Assembly: GCA_014138725.1 (NCBI GenBank)
Contig: JACJID010000006.1
Span: forward strand, 494,001 to 558,000
Source of the DNA: Kutzneria viridogrisea
Lineage (GTDB): Bacteria; Actinomycetota; Actinomycetes; Mycobacteriales; Pseudonocardiaceae
Reading direction: 5' to 3'
Length of the DNA stretch: 64,000 nucleotides
Shown in pieces: positions 43,231 through 54,668 of this stretch. The position numbers and the translations under genes were made by a program. Positions within the stretch are counted from its first letter, which is position 1. Each line of letters starts with the position of its first letter. The notes under the pieces are model-generated. The model saw nothing but the letters and a program-made list of their open reading frames with translations. It did no database searches and was not told the DNA's origin.

Positions 43231-44946
43231 GTGACGGCCGTAGCCCCGCAGCCGATCGCTACGCGCCCCTACCCGGCGCGCACGACGGTGAAGGGTTCCT
43301 TCCTGCTGCGGATGTTCCGCACGACGGACCACAAGCAGATCGGAATCCTGTACCTGGTCACCTCGTTCGCCTTCTTCATGGTGGGCGGGGCGATGGCGCT
43401 GCTGATGCGTACCGAGCTGGCCGCACCTGGTTTGCAGTTCCTGTCCCAGGAGCAGTTCAACCAGCTGTTCACCATGCACGGCACGATCATGCTGCTGCTG
43501 TACGCGACCCCGATCGTGTTCGGCTTCGCGAACTTCGTGATGCCGTTGCAGATCGGTTCGCCCGACGTGGCCTTCCCCCGGTTGAACGCCTTCTCGTACT
43601 GGCTGTACGTGTTCGGCGGCATCATCGTGGTGGCGGGCTTCCTGACCCCGGGTGGCGCCGCCGACTTCGGCTGGTTCGCCTACACCCCGCTGTCGGACAT
43701 GATCCACTCGCCGGGCGTCGGCGCCGACATGTGGATCTGCGGTCTGATCGTCGGTGGTCTCGGCACCATCCTCGGCGCCGTGAACATGATCACCACGATC
43801 GTCTGCCTGCGGGCCCCCGGTATGACCATGTTCCGGATGCCGATCTTCACCTGGAACATCCTGGTGACCAGCATCCTGGTGCTGCTGGCCTTCCCGATCC
43901 TGACCGCCGCGCTGTTCGGCCTGGTGGCCGACCGGCACCTGGGCGCCCACGTGTTCGACTCCGCCAACGGCGGTGTGATCCTGTGGCAGCACCTGTTCTG
44001 GTTCTTCGGCCACCCCGAGGTCTACATCGTCGCGCTGCCCTTCTTCGGCATCGTGTCGGAGATCTTCCCGGTGTTCAGCCGCAAGCCGATGTTCGGCTAC
44101 AAGGGCCTGGTCTACGCCACCCTGGGCATCGCGGCCCTGTCGGTGACCGTGTGGGCGCACCACATGTACGCCACCGGCGCCGTGCTGCTGCCCTTCTTCT
44201 CCTTCATGACCTTCCTGATCGCGGTCCCGACCGGTGTGAAGTTCTTCAACTGGATCGGCACCATGTGGAAGGGGCAGCTGACCTTCGAGACCCCGATGCT
44301 GTTCAGCGTCGGCTTCCTGATCACCTTCCTCTTCGGTGGTCTGACCGGTGTGCTGCTGGCCGCCCCGGCCATCGACTTCCACCTGTCGGACTCCTACTTC
44401 GTGGTGGCGCACTTCCACTACGTGCTGTTCGGCACGATCGTGTTCGCCACCTACGCCGGGATCTACTTCTGGTTCCCGAAGATCACCGGCCGGATGATGG
44501 ACGAGGGCCTGGGCAAGCTGCACTTCTGGACCACGTTCATCGGCTTCCACACCACCTTCCTGGTGCAGCACTGGCTGGGTGCCAACGGCTTCCCGCGCCG
44601 CTACGCCGACTACCTGGACATGGACGGGTTCACCGCGCTGAACACGGTGTCCACCATCGGTGCGTACGTGCTGGGCGCCTCCACGCTGCCGTTCATCTGG
44701 AACGTGTTCCGCAGCTACCGGTACGGCGAGGTCGTCGAGGTGGACGACCCGTGGGGCTACGGCAACTCGCTGGAGTGGGCGACCTCCTGCCCGCCGCCGC
44801 GGCACAACTTCACCTCGCTGCCCCGGATCCGCTCCGAGCGCCCGGCCTTCGAGCTGCACTACCCGCACATGACCGAGCGGATGCGGCTGGAGGCCACCGT
44901 GGGCCACCACGGCGCCGAGGTGGCCAAGGAACTGGCTGAGAAGTAG
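43231..44946 (+). CDS. ctaD: Cytochrome c oxidase subunit I (aa3 type)
   Basis: 571 residues from GTG with GGAGGCATC upstream. Twelve membrane helices of the heme-copper oxidase core. Low-spin heme His in [10 protein letters not shown]; CuB site in [11 protein letters not shown] (His-Tyr pair) and [10 protein letters not shown]; heme a3 and a His in [11 protein letters not shown]. It reduces oxygen to water and pumps protons in the plasma membrane with subunits II and III encoded elsewhere, as is usual in actinomycetes, where ctaD stands next to serB. A strong terminator follows. Confidence 0.97.
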   Translation: MTAVAPQPIATRPYPARTTVKGSFLLRMFRTTDHKQIGILYLVTSFAFFMVGGAMALLMRTELAAPGLQFLSQEQFNQLFTMHGTIMLLLYATPIVFGFANFVMPLQIGSPDVAFPRLNAFSYWLYVFGGIIVVAGFLTPGGAADFGWFAYTPLSDMIHSPGVGADMWICGLIVGGLGTILGAVNMITTIVCLRAPGMTMFRMPIFTWNILVTSILVLLAFPILTAALFGLVADRHLGAHVFDSANGGVILWQHLFWFFGHPEVYIVALPFFGIVSEIFPVFSRKPMFGYKGLVYATLGIAALSVTVWAHHMYATGAVLLPFFSFMTFLIAVPTGVKFFNWIGTMWKGQLTFETPMLFSVGFLITFLFGGLTGVLLAAPAIDFHLSDSYFVVAHFHYVLFGTIVFATYAGIYFWFPKITGRMMDEGLGKLHFWTTFIGFHTTFLVQHWLGANGFPRRYADYLDMDGFTALNTVSTIGAYVLGASTLPFIWNVFRSYRYGEVVEVDDPWGYGNSLEWATSCPPPRHNFTSLPRIRSERPAFELHYPHMTERMRLEATVGHHGAEVAKELAEK

Positions 44947-44960
44947 GTCACGACCACTCG

Positions 44961-46981
<2,021 letters not shown>

Positions 46982-46995
46982 CCCGCCCCCACCCG

Positions 46996-47163
46996 CGAGT
47001 CCCGCCCAGCCGCACGCGAGTCCCGCTCTGGCGCACGCGAGTCCCGCTCTGGCGCACGCGAGTCCCGCTCTGGCGCACGCGAGTCCCGCTCACCGGTGGC
47101 CGAGTCCCGCTCTGGCGCGGCCGAGTCCCGGCCACCGGCATGCGAGTCCCGCTCAGCCGCGCA
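46996..47163. repeat. Array B: eight 21-nt tandem repeats
   Basis: Eight exact 21-base periods beginning CGAGTCCCGC. Units 2-4 are identical (CGAGTCCCGCTCTGGCGCACG, shown here only as the unit). The array fills the gap between the convergent PTH2 and aldehyde dehydrogenase genes and runs 11 bases into the 3' end of the latter. It is the reverse-complement orientation of array A. Confidence 0.9.
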
Positions 47164-48451
47164 GCACGGCCTTGCGGTGGCTGAACGTCTCGATCGAGTA
47201 CAGCCCGTGGTACCGGCCCATGCCGCTCTCGCCGACCCCGCCGAACGGCAGGTCCGACACGCGCAGGTGCGACACGGTCAGCTCGAAGCTCAGCGCGCCC
47301 GAGGAGGTCTCCTGCTGAAGGCGTTCCCGGGTACGGTCGGACTTGGTGAACGCGTAGAGCGCCAGCGGCTTGCCCCTGCCGGTGATGAACTCGATCGCCG
47401 CGTCCAGGTCGGCCACCTCCACGATCGGCAGGATCGGGCCGAAGATCTCCTCGGCCATCACGGGGTCCTCCGCCCTGACCCCGGCGAGCACGGTCGGCGC
47501 GATGTACTTGCTGTCCCGGTCGTGCTGCCCGCCGACCACCGTGCGGCCCGCGCCGAGCAGCCCGGTGAGCCGGTCGAAGTGCCGGTGGTTCACGATCCGG
47601 CCGTACTCTGTGCTGGTTGCCGGGTCCTCGCCGAACAGGTCGCGCAGCGCCTGGGGCAGCGCCTGCTCCAGCGCGCGGGCCGTGGCCGGGTCGGTCAGCA
47701 CGTAGTCGGGGGCAACGCAGGTTTGCCCCGCGTTGAGGAACTTGCCCGCCACGATGCGCTTGGCGACCTCCACCGGGTCGACGTCACCGTCCACGAACAC
47801 CGGGGACTTGCCGCCCAGCTCCAGCGCCACGGGCGTCAGGTGCTTGGCCGCCGCCGTCATCACGATCCTGCCGACCACGCCGTTGCCGGTGTAGAAGATG
47901 TGGTCGAAGCGCTGCTCCAGCAGTGCGGTGGTCTCCGGGATCGCGCCCTCGACGACCGCCACGCCCTGCACGTAGCCCGGCAGGTGCTTCGCGATCGCCG
48001 CCGAGGTGGCCGGTGCCAGCTCGCTCGGCTTGACCACGGCACAGTTGCCCGAGGCCAGCGCGCCCGCCAGTGGAGCCATCAGCAACTGCACGGGGTAGTT
48101 CCACGGCGCGATGACCAGCACCACGCCCAGCGGGTCGTACACCGTCCAGGCACTCGCGCCCGGCAGCGAGTCGGGCACCGCCGCGGGCTGCGGCTCCAGC
48201 CAGCCCGCCAGGTGGGCCAGGGTGTGGTCGATCTCGTTGACCACGAAGCCGAGTTCGGTGCGGTCCACCTCCGCCCGGCTCTTGCCCAGATCGCTGTGCA
48301 GCGCCGCCGCGAACTCGTCCGCCTGCTCGGTGAGCATCGCTCGCAAACCGCGCAGCTGGGTCAGCCGCCAGTCCAGCGACTTGGTCGTCCCAGTGCGGAA
48401 CGTCTCGCGCAGCCGCGCGACGGTCGCGGGGATCTCTTCCACCGTGCTCAT
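47153..48451 (-). CDS. Aldehyde dehydrogenase (class 3-like)
   Basis: 432 residues, shorter than the 480-500 of classical ALDHs and typical of class 3/coniferyl-aldehyde-type enzymes. NAD-binding APWNYP and KPSELAP; catalytic Glu in ALELGGKSP; catalytic Cys in NAGQTCVAPDY; closing motif PFGGVGESGMG. It oxidises aldehydes to acids with NAD(P). ATG follows GAGAGGACG. A TetR-type palindrome lies 34-50 bp upstream of the start. The 3' end is invaded by the repeat array. Confidence 0.93.
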   Translation of the reverse strand: MSTVEEIPATVARLRETFRTGTTKSLDWRLTQLRGLRAMLTEQADEFAAALHSDLGKSRAEVDRTELGFVVNEIDHTLAHLAGWLEPQPAAVPDSLPGASAWTVYDPLGVVLVIAPWNYPVQLLMAPLAGALASGNCAVVKPSELAPATSAAIAKHLPGYVQGVAVVEGAIPETTALLEQRFDHIFYTGNGVVGRIVMTAAAKHLTPVALELGGKSPVFVDGDVDPVEVAKRIVAGKFLNAGQTCVAPDYVLTDPATARALEQALPQALRDLFGEDPATSTEYGRIVNHRHFDRLTGLLGAGRTVVGGQHDRDSKYIAPTVLAGVRAEDPVMAEEIFGPILPIVEVADLDAAIEFITGRGKPLALYAFTKSDRTRERLQQETSSGALSFELTVSHLRVSDLPFGGVGESGMGRYHGLYSIETFSHRKAVLRG

Positions 48452-48484
48452 GGCGTCCTCTCTCGACGGGCCTGGGCCACAAAC

Positions 48485-48501
48485 TTAGCGCTGCTCACTA
48501 A
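48485..48501. promoter_or_regulatory. Putative TetR-type operator upstream of the aldehyde dehydrogenase
   Basis: TTAGCG-CTGCT-CACTAA is an imperfect inverted repeat with five of six arm pairs (TTAGCG against TTAGTG). It lies in the otherwise gene-free 203-bp gap and overlaps an AT-rich stretch that could be the promoter. No regulator gene is adjacent. Confidence 0.4.
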
Positions 48502-48654
48502 ATTTATGCAATGTGACACGGCGCTACCCATATAGGTAAGCACTGCGGTTTCCGCTGGTCGGGGAGGGTATCGGTGACAGGCCTCCATGGCGCGCCGAAC
48601 CAGGCTTCGGTGCGCTGGAGTACGCCGAGATCGTGGCCAGTCGTGCCAGGACGG

Positions 48655-50685
48655 CTAGCTCGCCGCCGCGTCCAACCGCTTCAGGGCGGCGCGCACGACC
48701 TCAGGGTCCGAGGTGGTCCAGAACGGGGGCAGCGAGGCGCGCAGGAAACCGCCGTAGCGGGCGGTGGCCAGCCGGGGGTCGAGAATGGCCACGACGCCCT
48801 TGTCGTTGGTGGCGCGCAGCAACCGCCCGGCGCCCTGGGCGAGCAGCAGGGCGGCGTGCGTGGCGGCCACAGTGAGGAAGCCGTTGCCGCCGCGGGAGGT
48901 GACGGCGCGCTGCCGGGCGGAGGCGAGCGGATCGTCGGGGCGGGGGAACGGGATCCGGTCCACGATGACCAGTTGCAGCGAGTCACCGGGCACGTCCACG
49001 CCCTGCCACAGCGAGAGCGTGCCGAACAGGCAGCAGCGCGCGTCCTCGGCGAACTTCTTGACCAGCTGCGAGGTCGAGTCCTCGCCCTGGCACAGCACCG
49101 GGTACTCGATGCGCTCACGCACGGCCTCGGCGGCCTGCTTGGCGGCCCGCATGGAGGAGAACAGGCCCAGCGAGCGCCCACCGGCCGCGTTGACCAGCTC
49201 CACGATCTCGTCCACATAGGACGGTGGGAGCCCGTCCCGTCCCGGTGTGGGCAGATGCCTTGCCAGGTAGAGGATGGCGCTCTTGCTGTGCTCGAACGGG
49301 GAACCCACGTCCAGGCCGCTCCAGCGCGGACCGTCCAGATCGGACGGTGGTTCCTTCTCGGTCGCGGTGTCCTCGATCGTGCGCACCTGCGTGGACGCGG
49401 GCAGGCCCCACTGCCTGGCCAGCGTGTCGAAGGTGCCGCCGAGGGTGAGCGTGGCCGAGGTCAGCACGGTGGTGCGCGGACCGAACAGCCGCTCGCGCAG
49501 CAGCCCGCCCACGCCCAGCGGGGCCACCTTGATCGTCGGGGGCCTGCTGTCGTCGCGGAAGTCCCCGGCCAGCCACACCACGTCGCGCCGCTTGCTCTCG
49601 TCCTCGTCGAACGCCTCCAGCAGCCGCACCGCCGTGTCGTGCACCTCGTCCAGCACGGCCTTGGCCAGCTTGCGGTCGGTGGCCCCGTCCGGGTCCTCCT
49701 TGCGCTCGGGCCCCAGCGCGGTCATGCACCGGTGCGCGGCGTCGCGCACGGCGGCCAGCGCACCGCCCAGCGCCCTGGGCATCGCGTCCATCCTGCCGAC
49801 CGGCAGATCGGACACGATCATCGCCAGGCCCTCGCCCGCCTCGGAGAGCTGGTCGGCCACGTCCTCCTCGATCTGCCGCCCGCAACGCCGCACCGCGATC
49901 GCGATCGCGGTGGTGCTCAGCTCCTCGGTGGCCACCGAGGTCACCCGGTCCACCAGGTCGTGCGCCTCGTCCACGACGACCACGTCGTGCTCGGGCAGCA
50001 CCTTGTAGCCCTCCAGCGCGTCGATGGCCAGCAGCGCGTGGTTGGTGACCACCACGTCCGCGCGCCCCGCCTCCGCCCTGGCCCGCTCCGCGAAGCAGTC
50101 GGTGCCGATCGGGCACTTCGCCGCGCCGAGGCACTCCCGGGCCGTCACCGACACCTGCCGCCATGCCTGGTCGGTGACCCCGGGCACCAGCTCGTCGCGG
50201 TCACCGGTCTCGGTGTCGGAGGACCAGTCGTGCAGGCGCTTGACGTCCCGGCCCAGCCGCGAGACCGCGAACGGGTCGAACAGGCCCGGCTCCTCGGGTT
50301 CCTCGGGCGCCCCGGAGTGCAGCCGGTGCATGCACAGGTAGTTGCGGCGCCCCTTGAGGATCGCGAAGGTCGGCGCCCTGCCCAGCGCGCCCTTGAGCGC
50401 CTTGGCCAACCGGGGCAGGTCCCGGTCCACCAGTTGGCGTTGCAGGGCGATCGTGGCCGTGGACACCACCACGGTGGAGCCCTCGCCGACCGCGTGCCGG
50501 ATCGCGGGCACCAGGTACGCCAACGACTTGCCGGTGCCGGTGCCCGCCTGCACGGCCAGGTGCTCGCCGGTGCGGATGGCGCGCTCCACGGCCTGCGCCA
50601 TCTCCACCTGGCCTGGGCGCTCGGCACCGCCCACGGCGCTGACGGCCTCGGCGAGCAGCTCTTCGGTTGACGGCAGTTCCGGCAC
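48655..50685 (-). CDS. DinG/XPD-type ATP-dependent DNA helicase with Fe-S cluster
   Basis: 676 residues from GTG. Superfamily 2 motifs: Walker A QAGTGTGKSLAYLVP (about residue 47), DEAH box VVVDEAHDLVDR (about residue 239), motif III VLTSATLTLGG, and motif VI QGAGRLLR. Four Cys for an iron-sulphur cluster lie between motifs Ia and II: NYLCMHR, then ECLGAAKCPIGTDCFAE. This matches DinG, which unwinds R-loops and G-quadruplexes. In mycobacteria the dinG gene is next to pncB; here an eight-gene stretch with the anchoring locus separates them. Its 5' side borders repeat array D. Confidence 0.93.
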   Translation of the reverse strand: MPELPSTEELLAEAVSAVGGAERPGQVEMAQAVERAIRTGEHLAVQAGTGTGKSLAYLVPAIRHAVGEGSTVVVSTATIALQRQLVDRDLPRLAKALKGALGRAPTFAILKGRRNYLCMHRLHSGAPEEPEEPGLFDPFAVSRLGRDVKRLHDWSSDTETGDRDELVPGVTDQAWRQVSVTARECLGAAKCPIGTDCFAERARAEAGRADVVVTNHALLAIDALEGYKVLPEHDVVVVDEAHDLVDRVTSVATEELSTTAIAIAVRRCGRQIEEDVADQLSEAGEGLAMIVSDLPVGRMDAMPRALGGALAAVRDAAHRCMTALGPERKEDPDGATDRKLAKAVLDEVHDTAVRLLEAFDEDESKRRDVVWLAGDFRDDSRPPTIKVAPLGVGGLLRERLFGPRTTVLTSATLTLGGTFDTLARQWGLPASTQVRTIEDTATEKEPPSDLDGPRWSGLDVGSPFEHSKSAILYLARHLPTPGRDGLPPSYVDEIVELVNAAGGRSLGLFSSMRAAKQAAEAVRERIEYPVLCQGEDSTSQLVKKFAEDARCCLFGTLSLWQGVDVPGDSLQLVIVDRIPFPRPDDPLASARQRAVTSRGGNGFLTVAATHAALLLAQGAGRLLRATNDKGVVAILDPRLATARYGGFLRASLPPFWTTSDPEVVRAALKRLDAAAS

Positions 50686-50737
50686 GCCCAGAACCGTACC
50701 TCTGACCCCCGACAGGTCTCGTTCCGGCGCGGGCAGA

Positions 50738-50800
50738 GCGGGATTCGCGCTGCACAGAGCGGGACTTGCCGTCGCCAGGGCGGGACTCGCGGGGGTCAGT
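50738..50800. repeat. Array D: three 21-nt repeats
   Basis: Three units starting GCGGGATTCG (50738), GCGGGACTTG (50759) and GCGGGACTCG (50780), exactly 21 bases apart, the same family and orientation as array A. They lie in the 159-bp gap between two genes on the minus strand. Confidence 0.8.
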
Positions 50801-50844
50801 GACCTCAGCGAACCCGCCGCGCGAACGGAGAGAGCGCCAAGAAC

Positions 50845-51576
50845 TCAGTGGTCGGTCATGTCGCCGAGGATGCGGCGGCCCACCTCGTGCACGGCGGCGG
50901 CGTGCACCTCGGTCACCGGGATGGACCGGTCCGCGCGCACGGCGGTGAGCTCGCGCAGCGGCGCCGCCAGGTCCGGCCACACCAACCCGGCCAGCTCGGC
51001 GCCGCGGGTCTTGCTGACGATCTCGCCGGTGCGGGCGGTGTGCCAGACCCGGGGCATGCCCAGGCCGGTCCACAGCAGCACCGGCGTGGTCTGCGCCATC
51101 GAGGCGGCCTGCGCCAGCAGCGGCTGCCAGTAGCTGTGCAGGGTGTGGCGGCACGCCTCCCGCGCGGCGGGCACGTCGGCGGGGCTGGCGGGCCGGTCCC
51201 CGCGCACCGTGACGGCCGTGGTCGCCAGCTGGAGCCAGGTCACGGCGTCGGGCTGGTAGGTCGGGCGGCTGTCGCGCAGCTCGCCCTCCCGTGCCCACCA
51301 GGCCGTTGCCGCCTCACGCCACGGCTTGGCCAGCTCGCCGGGCAGGAAGTAGAGCGCGTCCACGTCCACGCCGGCCCCGTGCGCGTCGGCGATCGCGAGC
51401 AGGTCCTCGGTGTCCGGTACGCGGTCCAGCTCGACGACCAGGTCCAGGTCGGAGCTGGCCGGGTTGTGGTCGCCCAGCGCGGCTGATCCGACCACGTGCA
51501 CGGCCCGGACCAGCTCGGGCGCCGCTTGCTCGATCTTGCTCAGGTGTCCCTCGACGGCCTCCGGGATCATGATCAC
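50845..51576 (-). CDS. Nucleotidyltransferase-domain protein (AadA-like)
   Basis: 243 residues from GTG 51576 (TAGGCT seven bases upstream suggests a leaderless message; ATG 51570 is the alternative). Residues 25-50 carry the pol-beta-type nucleotidyltransferase motif VVGSAALGDHNPASSDLDLVVE, with G-S and D-x-D. The C-terminal helical part includes WQPLLAQAAS and WTGLGMPRVWH, and resembles the DUF4111-type domain of aminoglycoside adenylyltransferases. It may modify a small molecule; substrate unknown. Monocistronic. Confidence 0.78.
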   Translation of the reverse strand: MIMIPEAVEGHLSKIEQAAPELVRAVHVVGSAALGDHNPASSDLDLVVELDRVPDTEDLLAIADAHGAGVDVDALYFLPGELAKPWREAATAWWAREGELRDSRPTYQPDAVTWLQLATTAVTVRGDRPASPADVPAAREACRHTLHSYWQPLLAQAASMAQTTPVLLWTGLGMPRVWHTARTGEIVSKTRGAELAGLVWPDLAAPLRELTAVRADRSIPVTEVHAAAVHEVGRRILGDMTDH

Positions 51577-51603
51577 GCAGCGCAGCCTACTGGAGCGTAA
51601 AGC

Positions 51604-52977
51604 TCAGGCGTCGAGCGCGATCACCCCCGCCGCGACCTCCGTGTTGCGCCTGGTCTTCGCCCACCCGTTGCGACCGCGAACCAGCCTGCTCACGGCCCGC
51701 CAGGAGGTGATGTAGAAGGTGTAGATGTACAGCGCGTAGCCGAACCCGTAGGCGATGCCGCGCAGGAAGCCCGCCTCGGGGTGGCAGCGGCTGCGGTAGA
51801 TCGGGCCCCACACCAGGAACGGCAGCAGGCCGAAGCAGCCGTAGACGGCGAACAGGATCCAGGCCCCGCCGGTGAACCACTGCCACACCGCCGAGGGGTC
51901 GCCCACCGTGCGCGCGGCCAGCATCGCGAACGGGATCGGGTAGATCAGGCTGCCGAGCAACTGCATCCACGGCTGGGACAGGTAGTACATCATCTCCGCG
52001 GCGCCCAGGGTGGTCAGGTGCTCGGAGTCCCAGATGCGCCGCACGTAGCGCGCGCACTGCATCGTGCCCTGGCCCCAGCGGGTGCGCTGGGCGAGGAACC
52101 GGCGCAGGCTGTAGAGCGCCTCCTGGTCGACGTGGGTGTCCCTGCTGTAGCCGGTCTTCCAGCCCTCGGTGAGCAGGTGCACGCCCAGCTCGAAGTCCTC
52201 CAGCAGCGAGCCGCGCCAGGGCGTGCCGTCCGCACCCGCGATGGAGTCCAGCGCGGACAACCGGGTGAACTGCCCGTTGCCGCCCATGGAGATCGTGCCG
52301 GTGTAGCCGCGGGAGAGCTGGATCGCCGAGATCGCGGTGCGGAACTCCAGGTCCTGCATGCGCACCAGGTACGCCCCGGTCCACCGCTTGAACCGGCTCG
52401 CGCCCGGCTGCCTGCGGCCCGCGTTGATCATCCGCACGTCGATCTGCACCGCGCCCACACGCGGATCCCCGAACAGGTGCTCGGCCGCGCACACGGTCAG
52501 GCAGTTGGCCGCGGGCCTGCCGTCGGCGTCCACCACGACGACCACCGCGCGATCCGGGTCGGCGTGCCTGCCCATCCAGTGCCTGAGCGCCCGGTACGCC
52601 GCGTTGAGCGCGTCCCCCTTGCCGGTGCGGGCGTAGGGCCGGTACCGCTGCACGAGGTGGATGTGCTTGTCGGCGCTGCCCTCGTTGCGCCGCATCGCGC
52701 GGACCACGCTGGCGGTGCGGTCGTCCGAGTCGTCATCGATGATCCACACGTGGGCCAGCGGGAAGGTCCCGCGCAGGTAGCGGATCGTGTCCCCGATGAC
52801 CGCCTCCTCGTCCCGGCAGGGCACCAGGAAGTGCCACTCCAGCAGGGACGGGTCGCCGACGGGGGCAGGTTTGTGCCGCAGGAAGGGCACCACGATGAGG
52901 AACACGTAGGTGAGGAAGGCCACGCTCATGGTCAGCGCGAGGGCCTGGGTGAAGCCCAGCAGCACCTGGAGGTTCAC
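51604..52977 (-). CDS. Membrane GT2 glycosyltransferase (processive, cellulose-synthase-like)
   Basis: 457 residues from GTG overlapping the stop of the exosortase-like gene. One N-terminal membrane segment, then a GT-A domain with IIDDDSDD, VVDADGRP (DxD), a second acidic LLEDFELG and the processivity motif QRTRWGQG (Q/RxxRW). About four membrane segments follow (for example LLGSLIYPIPFAMLAAR, WILFAVYGCFGLLPFLVW). It should make a polysaccharide from a nucleotide sugar and push it across the membrane. Coupling to an exosortase homologue and nearness to a UDP-GlcNAc epimerase suggest a surface glycan to which anchored proteins may be joined. Confidence 0.88.
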   Translation of the reverse strand: MNLQVLLGFTQALALTMSVAFLTYVFLIVVPFLRHKPAPVGDPSLLEWHFLVPCRDEEAVIGDTIRYLRGTFPLAHVWIIDDDSDDRTASVVRAMRRNEGSADKHIHLVQRYRPYARTGKGDALNAAYRALRHWMGRHADPDRAVVVVVDADGRPAANCLTVCAAEHLFGDPRVGAVQIDVRMINAGRRQPGASRFKRWTGAYLVRMQDLEFRTAISAIQLSRGYTGTISMGGNGQFTRLSALDSIAGADGTPWRGSLLEDFELGVHLLTEGWKTGYSRDTHVDQEALYSLRRFLAQRTRWGQGTMQCARYVRRIWDSEHLTTLGAAEMMYYLSQPWMQLLGSLIYPIPFAMLAARTVGDPSAVWQWFTGGAWILFAVYGCFGLLPFLVWGPIYRSRCHPEAGFLRGIAYGFGYALYIYTFYITSWRAVSRLVRGRNGWAKTRRNTEVAAGVIALDA

Positions 52978-53525
52978 GCGGCGCGCTCCGACTTCGGCCC
53001 GCGGGTGGCCAGCCAGACGAACAGCACCAGGGCCGCTGCGCCGCCGATGACGCTGACCATCGAGCCGAGCAGCGTGTGGCCCAGGTAGTAGCCCTGGTCG
53101 ATGCCCAGCCAGTTGACCAGGCCGACCAGGGTGAGGATGCGCAGCTGGTTGACGACCACCAGGGCCAACGCGGCCACCCCCAGCGAGAACAGCACGCGGC
53201 GGGCGATGCGCGGGCGCAGCGCGATCATCACCGCGGCCACCACGATCAACGGCACCAGCAGGAACGCCGAGGTGCACTCGGGAGTCATCTGCAGGCCGAG
53301 CGGGGTGTCGGTGGTGAGTCCGAAGTAGACGGTCTGGCGGTCGGGCACCACCCGCACGCCCGAACTGGTGACCAGGCTGATCACCCCGCCCGCCAGGGCG
53401 ATCTCGGCGGTGCGGTAGATCCGGTGGCCCAGCACGAGCGCCACGGCGAGAGCCGCGAGCAGCAGGACGAGCACTCTGGCCACGCCGCGGTTCGCGGGCA
53501 TCGGCAGGGGATGAACGGCCGTCAC
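52974..53525 (-). CDS. Exosortase/archaeosortase-family membrane protein
   Basis: 183 residues from GTG (AAAGGA six bases upstream). About five membrane segments. The exosortase signature is visible: TPECTSAF with Cys84, NQLR with Arg129 and GYYLGH with His150, each beside a membrane helix. The spacing between Arg and His is shorter than in the long bacterial exosortases, as in compact actinomycete forms. These enzymes are transpeptidases that recognise C-terminal signals (short motif, membrane helix, basic tail) and attach the protein to the surface. A protein with such an end is encoded divergently at 53875. Confidence 0.72.
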   Translation of the reverse strand: MTAVHPLPMPANRGVARVLVLLLAALAVALVLGHRIYRTAEIALAGGVISLVTSSGVRVVPDRQTVYFGLTTDTPLGLQMTPECTSAFLLVPLIVVAAVMIALRPRIARRVLFSLGVAALALVVVNQLRILTLVGLVNWLGIDQGYYLGHTLLGSMVSVIGGAAALVLFVWLATRGPKSERAA

Positions 53526-53673
53526 ACCTGGTCCTTTCCGGTTCAGTGCATCCAGCGAGGTATCGGAGCACTCCTCGGTCCGCTGAACGGCCGGAACGGG
53601 TGGCTGGTTGACGCCGGGAAGAATGAATCAGGCACCCTGAGTAGCGATCACTGGGCGATCCGGGTGCACCTAG

Positions 53674-53767
53674 TCCCTCCACAGGGGGACGGATCTTTGC
53701 CTGGTTCGGGTGAACCGCAATAGTCATCGCCGCAAGCCGTGAGTACCCACGGAGCTGAGCAAAGCTC
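53674..53767 (+). promoter_or_regulatory. Leader region with four consecutive hairpins
   Basis: Hairpins: TCCCTC-CACA-GGGGGA (53674-53689), GGTTC-GGGT-GAACC (53703-53716), CCGTG-AGTACC-CACGG (53737-53752) and GAGCT-GAGCAA-AGCTC (53752-53767). They lie 100-200 bp before the anchored-protein gene in the 349-bp divergent gap and are followed by a second copy of GGATCTTT (53691 and 53821). GGGGGAC followed by CGGGTGAACC is reminiscent of the c-di-AMP (ydaO) riboswitch, but its 3' core is not recognisable. A structured 5' leader is likely; its ligand, if any, is unknown. Confidence 0.4.
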
Positions 53768-53874
53768 GGATATCCCGGTGCGCGGTCATGCCAGTGCCCT
53801 CGACGTCGCAATGGATGCGGGGATCTTTCGCGTCTAGGTGGCCTGGACAGGTAACGACTACTGGAGGGAAACAC

Positions 53875-54651
53875 ATGCGGATGCGCATGCTGCGACGGGG
53901 CGGGCTGATCGGTCTGGCCGCCACCGCCGCGCTGCTCGCCGGCACGGCCCCGGCCTGGGCGGACGCCGGTGACGGCACCGCCAAGGGTGCCACCGTGGAC
54001 GTCAAGCTGCTCGGCGCGGACGCGGTGAAGGCCGGTCCGTTCGCCTCGGCCCAGGCCAACTCCTCGCCCAAGAACAGCTTCCTCGGTGTGAAGCTGAACG
54101 GTGTGCTCAGCACCGGTGTGATCAACGCCTCGGCGCACCGCGACGAGGACAGCGGCGAGGTGGACGCGGCCGCCAGCATCGTCGGCGCCAAGGTCGACCT
54201 GCTCAAGGCGCTCGGAGCCCCGATCTCCGCGGACGTCATCGAGGCCAGGTGCACCGCCACCCAGCAGGGGCAGCACGGTTCGGCCAAGCTGGCCGGGGTC
54301 AACCTCGGCGCGCTGGGCAAGGTCGCCGCCGACCCGGCCCCGAACACCGAGCTCGCACTGGGCCTGGCGGGCGTCAACATCGCCAAGGTCGTGTTCAACG
54401 AGCAGGTCCGCGGCGAGGACGGCAGCCTGACCGTGAACGCCGTGCACATCCGGCTGCTCGGCGGGGTGCTCGGCTCGATCGGTTCCGGTGACGTCGTACT
54501 GGCCTCGGCCACCTGCGGCCCCGCCGGGCTGCCCATCCCGATGGCCTCCGGCGCCGGTCTGTGGATCGGCCTCGGACTGCTCGGCGCGGCGGCGGTGCCC
54601 GCGGCGCTGGTGGTCACCCGCCGTCGCCGCCTCGCCACCGCGACGGCCTGA
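53875..54651 (+). CDS. Secreted surface protein with C-terminal sorting signal (choice-of-anchor type)
   Basis: 258 residues, ATG with GGAGGG six bases upstream. Signal peptide with LIGLAATAALLAGTAPAWA (cleavage near residue 32). The mature domain has two halves with a cysteine each (EARCTATQQG and ASATCGPAG) and the stretch IAKVVFNEQVRGEDGSLTVN. The end is LPIPMASGAG, a membrane helix and RRRR, the layout of an exosortase or sortase target. It is divergent from the exosortase-like gene. A protein at 56229 shares the domain but lacks the anchor. I recall similar actinomycete proteins being described as 'choice-of-anchor' families; the role is unknown. Confidence 0.78.
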   Translation: MRMRMLRRGGLIGLAATAALLAGTAPAWADAGDGTAKGATVDVKLLGADAVKAGPFASAQANSSPKNSFLGVKLNGVLSTGVINASAHRDEDSGEVDAAASIVGAKVDLLKALGAPISADVIEARCTATQQGQHGSAKLAGVNLGALGKVAADPAPNTELALGLAGVNIAKVVFNEQVRGEDGSLTVNAVHIRLLGGVLGSIGSGDVVLASATCGPAGLPIPMASGAGLWIGLGLLGAAAVPAALVVTRRRRLATATA

Positions 54652-54668
54652 GCCCGGAGGACTTCGCT

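Noticed and set aside
46996-47163. Possible CRISPR array
   Set aside because: There are no constant repeats with unique spacers; the whole 21-base unit is repeated and degenerate, and no cas gene is present. The same applies to 10360-11118 and 63243-63877.
53641-53830. A definite c-di-AMP (ydaO) riboswitch
   Set aside because: Two 5' elements look similar, but the conserved 3' core is missing; it is kept only as a structured-leader candidate.
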